Assembly (NCBI RefSeq): GCF_000718005.1
Contig: NZ_JODV01000003.1
Reading direction: 5' to 3' (one strand)
DNA length: 64,000 nt
DNA from: Actinoalloteichus_B caeruleus
GTDB taxonomy: Bacteria > Actinomycetota > Actinomycetes > Mycobacteriales > Pseudonocardiaceae
How positions within the stretch are numbered: position 1 is the stretch's first letter; every line of letters starts with the position of its first letter. The notes beneath the pieces were generated by a model that worked only from the letters and a program-made list of their open reading frames with translations, ran no database searches and was not told the origin of the DNA. This document shows positions 17,601 through 26,734 of this stretch, piece after piece. The translations under genes were made by a program, and so were the position numbers.

Positions 17601-17614
17601 GTGCGGCGCCGCAC
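17601..17614. repeat. Perfect 14-base palindrome in the gluA-gluB gap
   Basis: GTGCGGCGCCGCAC is fully self-complementary and lies 24 bases before gluB. It could be an RNA hairpin or a protein site; no known family is matched. Confidence 0.35.
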
Positions 17615-17642
17615 GCGCCGCGGGCTGGTGCCGGCGGGCCGG

Positions 17643-18398
17643 TCAGTGGGTGAGGATCTTGCCGAGGAAGTCCCGGGCCCGGTCGGACTTCGGAGCCTTG
17701 AAGAAGTCCTCGGGCGTGGAGTCCTCCACGACCTCGCCGTCCGCCATGAAGATGACCCGGTCGGCGGCCTTGCGGGCGAAGCCCATCTCGTGGGTGACCA
17801 CGAGCATGGTCATGCCCTCCTTGGCCAGGTCCGTCATCGTGTCCAGGACCTCCTGGACCATCTCCGGGTCCAGCGCCGAGGTCGGCTCGTCGAAGAGCAT
17901 GACCTTCGGCTTCATCGCCAGTGCTCGGGCGATGGCCGCGCGCTGCTGCTGACCACCCGAGAGCTGGGCCGGGTACTTGTCTGCCTGGTTGGCGATGCCA
18001 ACCCGCTCCAGCAGTTGCCGGGCGCGTTGCTCCGCCTCCGCCTTCTCGGTCCTCCTCACCTTGAGGGGGCCGAGCGTGACGTTCTCCAGGATCGTCTTGT
18101 GGGCGAACAGGTTGAACTGCTGGAACACCATGCCCACGTCGGCGCGCAGCCCGGCGAGGGCCTTGCCCTCGGCGGGCAGGTCCTTGCCGTCGATGGCGAT
18201 GACACCGGAGTTGATCGGCTCCAGCCTGTTGATGGTCCGGCAGAGGGTCGACTTGCCGGAACCCGACGGCCCGAGGACGACAACCACCTGGCCCCGGGGG
18301 ACCTCGAGATTGATGTCCTTGAGCACGTGCAGCGGACCGAAGAACTTGTCCACCGAGGACATCCTGATCATCGGTGGCTGCCCGGACGTTGCGCTCAT
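17643..18398 (-). CDS. gluA: Glutamate/polar amino-acid ABC transporter ATPase
   Basis: ATP-binding subunit, about 251 residues, energising uptake. Walker A is GPSGSGKST, the Q-loop VFQQFNLF, the signature LSGGQQQR, Walker B VMLFDEPTSALD and the H-loop VVTHEMGFA. It is the first gene of gluABCD. ATG 18398 is chosen; another in-frame ATG at 18371 is equally possible, as no strong ribosome site marks either. The divergent miaB gene begins 166 bases away. Confidence 0.92.
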   Translation of the reverse strand: MSATSGQPPMIRMSSVDKFFGPLHVLKDINLEVPRGQVVVVLGPSGSGKSTLCRTINRLEPINSGVIAIDGKDLPAEGKALAGLRADVGMVFQQFNLFAHKTILENVTLGPLKVRRTEKAEAEQRARQLLERVGIANQADKYPAQLSGGQQQRAAIARALAMKPKVMLFDEPTSALDPEMVQEVLDTMTDLAKEGMTMLVVTHEMGFARKAADRVIFMADGEVVEDSTPEDFFKAPKSDRARDFLGKILTH

Positions 18399-18563
18399 GG
18401 CCGCACACCATAACCGCACGGAGGAGTGGCGTCCTCACCTCGGCGAGGTCTGTAACCGCACCGGTACCTGGGGGTATCAACCCGGTCATCACCGCCGGTG
18501 GCCCCGCCCCGATGAACCGGCCACGGACCAGCTCGTACCCTGGTCAGCGGAAAGGGGTGCAGG

Positions 18564-20045
18564 GTGCAGCGAAGCTACGAGGTCCGCACGTACGGATGTC
18601 AGATGAACGTGCACGACTCCGAGCGGCTCGCCGGGTTGCTGGAGGACGCCGGGTACGTGCGGTCGGGGGCCGAGGCCACGCCGGACGTCGTCGTGTTCAA
18701 CACGTGCGCGGTCCGGGAGAACGCCGACAACCGCCTCTACGGCAACCTCGGCCGGCTGCGTCCCGTCAAGGACTCCCACCCGGGCATGCAGATCGCCGTG
18801 GGTGGGTGCCTCGCGCAGAAGGACCGGGGCGAGATCGTCCGCCGGGCCCCCTGGGTCGACGTCGTCTTCGGTACCCACAACATCGGCTCGTTGCCGACGC
18901 TGCTCGAACGGTCCCGGCACAACCGGGAGGCCCAGGTGGAGATCGAGGAGGCCCTGGAGGTCTTCCCCTCGACGCTGCCCGCCCGCCGGGACTCCGCCCA
19001 CTCCGGCTGGGTGTCGATCTCGGTCGGCTGCAACAACACCTGCACGTTCTGCATCGTCCCGGCCCTGCGAGGCAAGGAACGGGACCGCCGTCCCGGTGAG
19101 ATCCTCGCGGAGGTGTCGGCGCTCGTCGCGGAGGGTGTCAGCGAGGTGACGCTGCTGGGGCAGAACGTGAACGCCTACGGAGTCGAGTTCGGCGACCGGC
19201 ACGCCTTCGGGAAGCTGCTGCGCGCCTGCGGCTCCGTCGAGGGCCTGGAGCGGGTGCGCTTCACCTCACCCCACCCGAGGGAGTTCACCGACGACGTCAT
19301 CGAGGCGATGGCCGAGACCCCCAACGTCTGCCCCCAGCTGCACATGCCCCTCCAGTCCGGCTCCGACCGGGTGCTGCGGGCGATGCGGCGGTCCTACCGG
19401 GCCGAGCGGTTCCTGGGCATCGTGGAGCGGGTGCGGGCGGCCATCCCGGACGCCGCGATCACCACCGACATCATCGTCGGCTTCCCCGGGGAGACCGAGG
19501 AGGACTTCCAGGAGACGCTGGAGGTGGTGCGGCGGTCCCGGTTCTCCCAGGCGTTCACCTTCCAGTACTCCAAGCGTCCCGGTACCCCGGCCGCGGAGAT
19601 GGACGACCAGGTGCCCAAGGAGGTCGTGCAGGAGCGGTACGACCGGTTGGTGCGGCTCCAGGACGACATCTCCTGGGACCTCAACAAGGAGCTGGTGGGC
19701 ACCGAGGTCGAGGTGCTGGTCACCGAGGGAGCAGGGCGCAAGGACGCCGAGACCCGTCGCCTCAGCGGGCGGGCCAGGGACGGCCGGCTCGTCCATTTCT
19801 CCCCGGTCGGGGGAGGAGTGGACGGGGAGGTCCGGCCGGGCGACCTGGTGCGGACGCTCGTCACGCACGCGGCCCCGCACCACCTCGTCGCCGATGGTGA
19901 GCCGCTGGCGCACCGCCGCACTCGCGCCGGTGACCACTGGGAAGCGGGTGTGCGTCCCAAAACCTCTGGTGTGAGCCTCGGCCTGCCGTCCTTCGGCAGG
20001 CCAGCGACCGAGCCGGCCCCGGTCGGCGGATGTGAGGTCCGATGA
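18564..20045 (+). CDS. miaB: tRNA-2-methylthio-N6-dimethylallyladenosine synthase
   Basis: Radical-SAM methylthiotransferase, 493 residues, modifying A37 of tRNAs already isopentenylated by MiaA (encoded 3 kb downstream). N-terminal cluster cysteines are Cys12 (YGCQMN), Cys48 (NTCAVRENA) and Cys82 (GGCLAQ). The radical-SAM triad CNNTCTFC gives Cys156, Cys160 and Cys163. A TRAM domain (VEVLVTEG...GRLVHF) ends the conserved part, followed by about 45 extra residues rich in Pro/Gly. GTG 18564 fits MQRSYEVRTYGCQMN. Overlaps the next gene by ATGA. Confidence 0.97.
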   Translation: MQRSYEVRTYGCQMNVHDSERLAGLLEDAGYVRSGAEATPDVVVFNTCAVRENADNRLYGNLGRLRPVKDSHPGMQIAVGGCLAQKDRGEIVRRAPWVDVVFGTHNIGSLPTLLERSRHNREAQVEIEEALEVFPSTLPARRDSAHSGWVSISVGCNNTCTFCIVPALRGKERDRRPGEILAEVSALVAEGVSEVTLLGQNVNAYGVEFGDRHAFGKLLRACGSVEGLERVRFTSPHPREFTDDVIEAMAETPNVCPQLHMPLQSGSDRVLRAMRRSYRAERFLGIVERVRAAIPDAAITTDIIVGFPGETEEDFQETLEVVRRSRFSQAFTFQYSKRPGTPAAEMDDQVPKEVVQERYDRLVRLQDDISWDLNKELVGTEVEVLVTEGAGRKDAETRRLSGRARDGRLVHFSPVGGGVDGEVRPGDLVRTLVTHAAPHHLVADGEPLAHRRTRAGDHWEAGVRPKTSGVSLGLPSFGRPATEPAPVGGCEVR

Positions 20046-20533
20046 GCGAGTCGAGCCCGACCGACCAGGAGAGCCCCGAGGTGGCCGCGCTCCGGACGGA
20101 GATCGACGAGGCCGGTCACCGGGCTCGTCGCAGTTTCGAGCCGGGGCACCGGGCGGCCGTGATCGGCGCCGGCATGTTGCTGCTGGTCCTGGGCGTGGTG
20201 TTGCCCTGGGCCGGTGACTCCAACGGCATCGACGTCCTGCTGAGCCGGGTGCCACCCGAGCTCGGGGTCGGGATCCTGCCGCAGGTCTTCGCCGTGACCG
20301 TGCTGCTGTTCGGCCTGGTCGTCAGCGGTGTGGCCCTGGCCGTGCGTCGCTGGGGGCTGGCGTGGCTCAGCCTCATCGGGTGCGGGCACTCGATCTTCGA
20401 GGGGATGCTGGCGATCTGGACCCGCCAGACCGCGCCGGGCGCCCCCGGCCCGGGGATCGGTCTGCTGATCACCGTGCTCGCGATCTTCGTCATCACCCTC
20501 CAGTGGGTGAAGATCGCCTGGTCGAGGGACTGA
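20042..20533 (+). CDS. Conserved actinobacterial membrane protein (Rv2732c-like)
   Basis: Four-helix membrane protein of 163 residues. Hydrophobic segments are AVIGAGMLLLVLGVVLPWAG, VFAVTVLLFGLVVSGVALAV, LAWLSLIGCGHSIFEGMLAI and GLLITVLAIFVITLQWVKIAW. By position and length it matches the membrane protein next to miaB in mycobacteria (Rv2732c), from memory. ATG 20042 overlaps the miaB stop, showing translational coupling. Its role is unknown; no catalytic motif is visible. Confidence 0.85.
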   Translation: MSESSPTDQESPEVAALRTEIDEAGHRARRSFEPGHRAAVIGAGMLLLVLGVVLPWAGDSNGIDVLLSRVPPELGVGILPQVFAVTVLLFGLVVSGVALAVRRWGLAWLSLIGCGHSIFEGMLAIWTRQTAPGAPGPGIGLLITVLAIFVITLQWVKIAWSRD

Positions 20534-20871
20534 TCGAGCCCGACCCCGCGACGCGGGCGGCAGGGCTGGCGTCCCACGACCCCCGGGTGCCCTGCGAGGG
20601 ACCGGGGGCTGCCGCGCCCCGAATCGCGTGGCGGATGAACGGGCGACTCTCGGAGTTCGGACCGGGCGTGGCGGGACCCGGCGCGGAACGGATCAGAACG
20701 GATCCTCCCCTCCCGTGGCTGGACCCGGCTGCCGCCAGCGGGCGCGGAACACCCGGGACGGGGACGTGGGCCGGGCGCGCCGCCCGAGGGGGCGTCGGCC
20801 GGCCGGACACCTGATCCGGGTCAACGCCGGTGCGTGGCAGCCTGGTGGCCGCCACGCACCGACGGGTCCTC
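20534..20871. other. Convergent intergenic stretch, terminator only
   Basis: The 338 bases between two converging genes hold the hairpin at 20829-20860 and no supported small gene. Confidence 0.5.
20829..20860. terminator. Hairpin terminator after the DUF349 gene
   Basis: Perfect 10-base stem GGTGCGTGGC / GCCACGCACC with a 12-base loop, beginning 12 bases after the DUF349 stop. Confidence 0.7.
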
Positions 20872-22182
20872 TCAGCGGGTGGCCAGCGCCTGCTCCGCGG
20901 CCGTCAGCCACTCCCGCCACTGCGCCGCCTGCCGGTCCGCCTCCTGCGCCTTGCGCTTGTCACCCGAGGCCCTGGCCTTCTCCGCCTGCGCCTCGAACTG
21001 GGAGACCCGGTCCCGGAACTGGGCGACCCTGGCCTCCGCCTCCGGGTCGGTGCGCCGCCACTTCGCGTCCGCCGCGTTGCGCACCCGCTCCTCCACGGCC
21101 CGCAGCCGCGACTCCAGGTCGCGGATGCGGTTGCGGGGCACCTTCCCGATCTCGTCCCACCGGTCCTGGATGCGGGACAGGTGCGCCCGAGCCGCCTTCA
21201 GGTTCGTGGCTGGATCGATCTGCTCGGCCTCCGCCAGCAGTTCCTCCTTCTTGACGGCGTTCTCGGCGAACTCGGCGTCCCGCTCCTCGAAGGCCTCGGA
21301 CCGACGTCCGAAGAACGAGTCCTGCGCCGCCCGGAACTGCTGCCACAGCTTGTCGTCCGCGTCGCGGGGGGCACGACCCGCGGCCTTCCACTCCGCCATC
21401 AGGTGGCGGTACCGCTCGGCGGTACCGGACCAGTCGGTCGAGTCGGCCAACTTCTCCGCCTCGGCGACCAGCTCCTGCTTCCGCGACTTGGCGGTCAGCC
21501 GCTGCCGGTCCAGCTCCGCGAAGTGCGCACCGCGCCGGCGGTTGAACGAGTCCCGTGCCCTGGCGAAGCGTCGCCACAGCTGTTCGTCCGTCTTCCGGTC
21601 GACGCCACGGATCTGCTTCCACTCGTCGACGATGGCCCGGAGCCGGTCACCGGCCGGCTTCCACTGGGTGGACTCCTCGGCGATCTTCTCCGCCTCGGCC
21701 GCCAGCGCCTCCTTCTTGGCCACGGAGTCCGCTCTGGCCTGCTCGCGGTCGGCCTTGGACCGTTCCACCGCCCGTTCCGCGACCTCCACCAGGTGGTCGA
21801 TCCGCGCGCCCAGCGCCGCCAGGTCCCCGACGACGGCGGCCTCGGCCAGGCCGTCCCGCAGCTGGGTGGCACTCCCCAGGCTCTGCCTCGGGTCGCCGGC
21901 CCGGGAGGCCACCCGTGCCTCCAACAGCTCGACCTCGGTCACGATGTCGTCGAACCGGCGGGCGTAGTGCGCCAGGCCGTCCCGCGCGGCCCCCGCCTGC
22001 CAGGAGCCCACGGCACGTTCGCCGTCCGCCGTCACCACGTAGACGGTGCCCTCGTCGTCGACCCGTCCCCACCGACCAGGATCGGCCGAGGCCGCCGGAA
22101 CCGAAGGTCGCGGGCGCGGTTCCGGCTCGCCGGCGGGGCGCTCCGCTGCCACGGTCTCCGGTGTTGTCTCGTGCTCGGTCAT
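20872..22182 (-). CDS. DUF349 repeat protein
   Basis: Mostly helical protein of 436 residues made of about four or five DUF349 units, each with a W-K/R-x-x-G core and R-F/W-A-R-D-S/F tail (WKPAGDRLRAIVDEWKQIR ... WRRFARARDSFNRRR; WSGTAERYRHLMAEWKAAG ... WQQFRAAQDSFFGRR). A Pro/Glu-rich N-terminus and a long coiled-coil-like charged C-terminus flank them. Orthologous by position to mycobacterial Rv2731. Function not settled; a nucleic-acid or RNA-linked role has been suggested for the domain. ATG 22182 has AAGGAGGAG about 7 bases upstream. Confidence 0.9.
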   Translation of the reverse strand: MTEHETTPETVAAERPAGEPEPRPRPSVPAASADPGRWGRVDDEGTVYVVTADGERAVGSWQAGAARDGLAHYARRFDDIVTEVELLEARVASRAGDPRQSLGSATQLRDGLAEAAVVGDLAALGARIDHLVEVAERAVERSKADREQARADSVAKKEALAAEAEKIAEESTQWKPAGDRLRAIVDEWKQIRGVDRKTDEQLWRRFARARDSFNRRRGAHFAELDRQRLTAKSRKQELVAEAEKLADSTDWSGTAERYRHLMAEWKAAGRAPRDADDKLWQQFRAAQDSFFGRRSEAFEERDAEFAENAVKKEELLAEAEQIDPATNLKAARAHLSRIQDRWDEIGKVPRNRIRDLESRLRAVEERVRNAADAKWRRTDPEAEARVAQFRDRVSQFEAQAEKARASGDKRKAQEADRQAAQWREWLTAAEQALATR

Positions 22183-22384
22183 CGCCGGCTCCTCCTTGAA
22201 TGCCCGCCTGATGCCCGTGAAGGTCACGGGCGCCCCGGGTACTTCCGGGGCCGAAGCAACGCGAGCGTCCACCCCACGGTGAACACCCGTGGGCGCATTC
22301 AAACAGGTGAACGTGCCCAGTGGTACCGCGAGTGCCGTCCTGAGCGGAAGGATCTGCCAATCGGTAGGCGCTAACCTGGGCCGG

Positions 22385-23209
22385 ATGATCGTCGCCGCCG
22401 CTGTCCTGCCGACACCCCCGTTGCTGGTCCCGGAGCTGGTGGGTGGTGCGGTGCGACGAACGGAGGAACTCCGGGCCACCTGCCTGTCAATCGCCGCCGG
22501 ACTCGCCGGGATCACCCCGATCTGGTGGGCGGTGGCCGCTGATCCCACCGGCCCCCGCACGGTGCCGGCCGCCGCCACCGGGACCTTCGCGTCCTACGGC
22601 GTCGATGTCCCGGTCTCGCTCTCCTCACGACCCCCGAGGGATCCGGCCGACCCGATGCTGCCGCTCCCCGCGCTGATCGCCGGGTGGCTGCGCGGGGCCG
22701 TCGACGCGGAGGAGGCGGAAACCCTGCTGCTGCCGCCCGACCTGAGCCCGGAACGGAGCCGTGCCTTCGGCGTCGACCTGTGGCACGGGCGCCCGACGAA
22801 CCCGGCCCCCTCGGAGGCGGCGGGGGACCGACCGGTGGGGTTGGTGGTCCTGGGGGACGGCTCCATCCGCCACGGTGAGCATTCGCCCGCGCCGCCCCAC
22901 CCCGCCGCCTCCGACTTCGACGCCACCGTCGCCGCCGCGTTCGCGGCGGGCGACCACGAGGCGCTGCTCCGGATGACCTCCAGGGCGGCGGACGAGCAAC
23001 AGGCCACCGGCAGGGTCGGCTGGCAGGTCCTGGCCGGGGTGGTGGCCGCCTCCGAGCGGCGCTGGCATGTGCTGGAGAGCCACACGGATCGTGGGTTGGG
23101 CGTGGGCTACCACCTGGCCCTGTGGCGCTCGGAGGACGCGAACCCCGGCCCGGCCCCGGCCCCGGCGCGGAACGGTGGGGGCGCACCAGCCGGTGGTCGG
23201 GCGTCCTAG
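22385..23209 (+). CDS. Class III extradiol dioxygenase-like protein
   Basis: Protein of 274 residues opening with MIVAAAVLPTPPLLVPELVG, the P-H/T-P-P-L-L start typical of the LigB-like fold, and found in this place between DUF349 and miaA in many actinobacteria (Rv2728c-like, from memory). The metal-binding His residues of true dioxygenases are not evident near the N-terminus (TPP instead of HPP), so activity is doubtful. Ends in a Pro/Ala-rich tail. ATG 22385 is chosen as the start of conserved sequence. miaA begins 10 bases downstream. Confidence 0.75.
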   Translation: MIVAAAVLPTPPLLVPELVGGAVRRTEELRATCLSIAAGLAGITPIWWAVAADPTGPRTVPAAATGTFASYGVDVPVSLSSRPPRDPADPMLPLPALIAGWLRGAVDAEEAETLLLPPDLSPERSRAFGVDLWHGRPTNPAPSEAAGDRPVGLVVLGDGSIRHGEHSPAPPHPAASDFDATVAAAFAAGDHEALLRMTSRAADEQQATGRVGWQVLAGVVAASERRWHVLESHTDRGLGVGYHLALWRSEDANPGPAPAPARNGGGAPAGGRAS

Positions 23210-23218
23210 GGTTGGCCG

Positions 23219-24139
23219 GTGACCACCTCCAGGCCCCGCCTCCTCGTCGTGGCGGGCCCGACCGCCACGGGAAAGTCGGATCTCGCGCTCGGGCTCGCGA
23301 CCGCCCTCGACGGCGAGGTGATCAACGCCGACGCGATGCAGCTCTACCGGGGCATGGACATCGGAACGGCCAAACTTCCCGTCACCGAACGGGCCGGAGT
23401 CCCCCACCACCTCCTCGACGTGCTGGACGTGACGGAGACGGCCTCGGTGGCCGCCTACCAGCGGCGGGCCAGGGCGATCGTGGAGACGCTGCTCGCGGCG
23501 GGTCGCACCCCGATCCTGGTTGGGGGGTCAGGGCTCTACGTCAGTTCGGTGATCGACGACCTGGAGTTCCCCGGCACCGACCCCGCGATCCGCGGTCGAC
23601 TGGAGACCGAGCTGGCCACGGCCGGCTCCTCGGTCCTCCACGAGCGCCTCGCCGCCCTCGACCCGGCGGCGGCTTCCTCGATCCTGCCCAGCAACGGCCG
23701 TCGCGTCGTCCGCGCGCTGGAGGTGATCGAACTGACCGGCCGCCCCTTCTCGGCGTCCATGCCCGTACCGGGCCCGGCCCGGTACGGGGCGGTCCTCGTC
23801 GGGCTCGACCGCGACCCGGCCGCACTGGACGAGCGGGTGAACCGGCGGGTGGACCACATGTTCGCCGCCGGCCTCGTCGACGAGGTGCGCGCCCTGGACG
23901 CGGTCGGCCTGCGCGAGGGGCGCACCGCCGCGCGCGCTCTCGGCTACCAGCAGGTCCTGGCGGCGCTGGACGCCGGCGGCGGTCGGGAAGCCCTGTCCAG
24001 GGCGGCCGAGGACACCGCACGGGCCACCCGGCGTTTCGTCCGACGTCAACGGTCCTGGTTCCGCCGCGACCGCCGCACGCACTGGGTCGACGCGGGGCGT
24101 TCCGACCCGCTGCCCGAGGTGCTCGCCCTGCTGCGCTGA
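23219..24139 (+). CDS. miaA: tRNA dimethylallyltransferase
   Basis: Adds the dimethylallyl group to A37 of tRNAs reading UNN codons, providing the substrate of MiaB. The 306 residues start with RLLVVAGPTATGKSDLA (P-loop), followed by INADAMQLYRGMDIGTAK, where the usual Asp-Ser-Gln reads Asp-Ala-Met-Gln, VPHHLLDV and the PILVGGSGLYV loop. The C-terminal LGYQQVL and the RRFVRRQRSWFRRD basic stretch bind tRNA. GTG 23219 lies just behind the dioxygenase-like gene, so they are likely co-transcribed with dapF. Confidence 0.97.
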   Translation: MTTSRPRLLVVAGPTATGKSDLALGLATALDGEVINADAMQLYRGMDIGTAKLPVTERAGVPHHLLDVLDVTETASVAAYQRRARAIVETLLAAGRTPILVGGSGLYVSSVIDDLEFPGTDPAIRGRLETELATAGSSVLHERLAALDPAAASSILPSNGRRVVRALEVIELTGRPFSASMPVPGPARYGAVLVGLDRDPAALDERVNRRVDHMFAAGLVDEVRALDAVGLREGRTAARALGYQQVLAALDAGGGREALSRAAEDTARATRRFVRRQRSWFRRDRRTHWVDAGRSDPLPEVLALLR

Positions 24140-24257
24140 CCGCGGTCGTCGACCAGCGACGGGCCGCCAGGTCGAGGGGCGTTCCGATGGCTGGCGCGGG
24201 CGGCCGCGGGCGGCACCGCGTCGAGGCTCCCGGCGGCCGCTGGCCTAGGCTGGATGG

Positions 24258-25136
24258 GTGAGTGGAGTGGAGTTCACCAAGGGGCACGGCACCCAGAACG
24301 ACTTCGTCGTGCTGCCCGACCGAGGTGACGCGCTGGAACTGACCTCCGCCCGGGTCCGCGCGCTGTGCGACCGACGCGAAGGGCTGGGCGCCGACGGCGT
24401 GCTACGGGTCGTCCGCTCCTCCCGAACCGACCAGCTCGTCCCCGCCGACACCGCGGACTCCTGCTGGTTCATGGACTACCGCAACGCCGACGGGTCCGCC
24501 GTGGAGATGTGCGGCAACGGGGTCCGAGTCTTCGCGAGCTACCTGGTCCACCACGGCCTCCAACCGCCCGGTGAGTTCGTCGTCGGCACTCGCGCCGGTG
24601 GCCGTCGCGTCGTCGTGCACGACGACGCGACGGTGACGGTCGACATGGGCCGCGCGGTGGTGACCGGGCGGTCGAGCGCGGTCGTCGGCGACGCCGTCTT
24701 CGACGGGGTCTGCGTGGACATGGGCAACCCGCACCTGGCGTGCGTGCTGGACGCGTCGGCCGGCGACCTGCTCGACGAGTTCGACCTGGGCGTCGCCCCC
24801 GGGTACGACGCCCAGGTCTTCCCCAACGGGGTGAACGTCGAGTTCGTCCGCACCCTCGCTCCGGGGCGGGTGCGGATGCGGGTCCACGAGCGGGGGGTCG
24901 GCGAGACCCGCTCGTGCGGGACGGGGACCGTCGCCGCCGTCGCGGCGGCCCTGGGAGAGTCCCACCAGCGGACCGGAACGGTGCTGGTCGAGACGCCCGG
25001 GGGGCTGCTCACGGTGACCATCGAGGAGATGACGAGCACCCTCACCGGCCCCACCGTGCTCGTCGCCTCCGGCCGCCTGGCCGAGTCCTGGTGGCGGGAG
25101 GCGGGCCGGGAGCCGGCAGTGGCACGTTCCTCCTGA
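24258..25136 (+). CDS. dapF: Diaminopimelate epimerase
   Basis: Converts LL- to meso-diaminopimelate for lysine and peptidoglycan synthesis; cofactor-free enzyme using two cysteines. Both are present: Cys85 in AVEMCGNGVRVF and Cys220 in GETRSCGTGTVA. The N-terminus EFTKGHGTQNDFVVLPD and DYRNADGS motif are normal; length 292 residues. GTG 24258 is the accepted start. It is 118 bases after miaA and ends convergently with an MFS gene 29 bases away, with no obvious terminator in between. Confidence 0.97.
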   Translation: MSGVEFTKGHGTQNDFVVLPDRGDALELTSARVRALCDRREGLGADGVLRVVRSSRTDQLVPADTADSCWFMDYRNADGSAVEMCGNGVRVFASYLVHHGLQPPGEFVVGTRAGGRRVVVHDDATVTVDMGRAVVTGRSSAVVGDAVFDGVCVDMGNPHLACVLDASAGDLLDEFDLGVAPGYDAQVFPNGVNVEFVRTLAPGRVRMRVHERGVGETRSCGTGTVAAVAAALGESHQRTGTVLVETPGGLLTVTIEEMTSTLTGPTVLVASGRLAESWWREAGREPAVARSS

Positions 25137-25165
25137 CCCGCCTCCCAAGACAGACCTGCCGCGTC

Positions 25166-26512
25166 TCAGGACACCGGCCGGGGGTTGCCGGCCGGGCCCT
25201 GGGGGGAGTTGTCGTCCGACGTCCCTGGCCGGTCCTCCTCCACCGCGTCCCGACGCAGTTCCTGACCGACGAACTCCTCCGGGGCCTCCCGCAGGAGGCG
25301 CATCGGCGCCACCAGCAGGAACGACGTCGACAGGACCATCCCCACCCCGGCGACCCACATCGTCGGCCGCAGCCCGACCAGCTCCCCGAGCGCCCCGCCC
25401 GCGAGGGAGCCGAGGGGGATGACGCCCCAGGTCAGGAACCGGGCGGACGCGTTGACCCTGCCGAGCAGGTCGTCCGGGCACACGGTCTGCCGCAGGCTCA
25501 CGGCCAGGACCTGGAACGCGATCGTGCCGTAACCGCCGCCGAGGACACCCAGCACGAACAGGGACAGCGCCCACCCGGTGTCCGCGAAGGGGACCAGCAG
25601 GCGGAAGGGCGTCGTCACCACCATGATGAGGATCAGCGCCCGCACCTTGCCGAAGCGGGTCGCCCAGCGCCGCACCGTCAGGCCGCCGAGGATCCCACCG
25701 GCGCCGGTGACGCTGATGAGCAGACCCACCACCCCCTCGGGGAGCTGGAGGTCGCGGACGAGGAACAGCACGCTGACGGCCACGTAGACGTTCAGGAAGA
25801 AGTTGTGCACCGTGACGCACAGCGAGGTCGGTCTGAGCAACCAGTGCTGGAAGAGGAACCGGAGCCCGGCCGCCACCTCGACGGACAACCGGCCGCCCCG
25901 AGCGCGTTCCGGTGGCACCTCCTCGTCCCTGATCCTGCCGAGCAGGGTGGTGGACCCCACGAAGCCCAGCACGCACACCACCACGGCGTTGGTGGCGCCG
26001 AGGATCTGGGCGAGCAGCCCGCCGAGAGGACGACCCGAGAACTGGATGACCTGGCGGGTGGTCTGGAGTCGCGAGTTGGCGTCCGGCAGGAGGCGTCGGC
26101 CCACGAGAGCGGGCAGGTACGACTGGCTGGCCACCTCGAACAGGGTGAACAGGGCACCGCTGAGGACGGCCACCACGTACAGCTGGGCCATCGTCAGCAT
26201 CTCGGCCCACCAGGCGAGGGGGACCGAGGCGAGCACCAGCGCCTGGCCGCGCTCGGTCCACCGCAGCAGGGGGCGGCGCCGCAGGCGATCGACCCAGACA
26301 CCGGCCGGCAGGCCGATGACCAGGTTGGGCACCGTGCCAGCCGCGGCGAGGAGACCCATCTCCAGTGGGCCCGCCCCGAACACCGTCGCCGCGATCAGGG
26401 GTAAGGCGACGAACTGCACCGCGTTGCCGAGCTGGCTGGAGAAGTCCGCCGACCACAGCAGGCGGAAGTCCCTCGACAGTGCCGGCTTCGGGGCACCGGG
26501 TTCGACGATCAC
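25166..26512 (-). CDS. MFS transporter, EntS-like (first of a tandem pair)
   Basis: Twelve-helix exporter of about 448 residues in the group of enterobactin/drug efflux MFS proteins. It begins ALSRDFRLLWSADFSSQLGN, has motif-A-like GLPAGVWVDRLRRRPLL after helix 2 and VLGLPAG-type helices, and ends in a 40-residue acidic tail. GTG 26512 is chosen; a TTG at 26548 would add 12 residues but has no ribosome site. The paralogue follows upstream 222 bases away in the same direction. Substrate unknown. Confidence 0.82.
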   Translation of the reverse strand: MIVEPGAPKPALSRDFRLLWSADFSSQLGNAVQFVALPLIAATVFGAGPLEMGLLAAAGTVPNLVIGLPAGVWVDRLRRRPLLRWTERGQALVLASVPLAWWAEMLTMAQLYVVAVLSGALFTLFEVASQSYLPALVGRRLLPDANSRLQTTRQVIQFSGRPLGGLLAQILGATNAVVVCVLGFVGSTTLLGRIRDEEVPPERARGGRLSVEVAAGLRFLFQHWLLRPTSLCVTVHNFFLNVYVAVSVLFLVRDLQLPEGVVGLLISVTGAGGILGGLTVRRWATRFGKVRALILIMVVTTPFRLLVPFADTGWALSLFVLGVLGGGYGTIAFQVLAVSLRQTVCPDDLLGRVNASARFLTWGVIPLGSLAGGALGELVGLRPTMWVAGVGMVLSTSFLLVAPMRLLREAPEEFVGQELRRDAVEEDRPGTSDDNSPQGPAGNPRPVS

Positions 26513-26734
26513 GAGGGAACGCTTTCCGAACCGCCGAGCACCGGTCAACGGTTCGCGCGGCGCAAGGACGGTGAGCGGTCAGATCGCACGTCGGAAGGTG
26601 GGGCTGCTTCGGCTGGGCTGATCGGTGCCGCCGATCGGCGTGGCGCGGCGTGGCGAACGGCCGGCCGCCTCAGCGCCCGGACCAGCGGAACCCCTGGGGA
26701 CCAGGGCCCGGCCGGCCCATGCCCGGCGCGGGCG

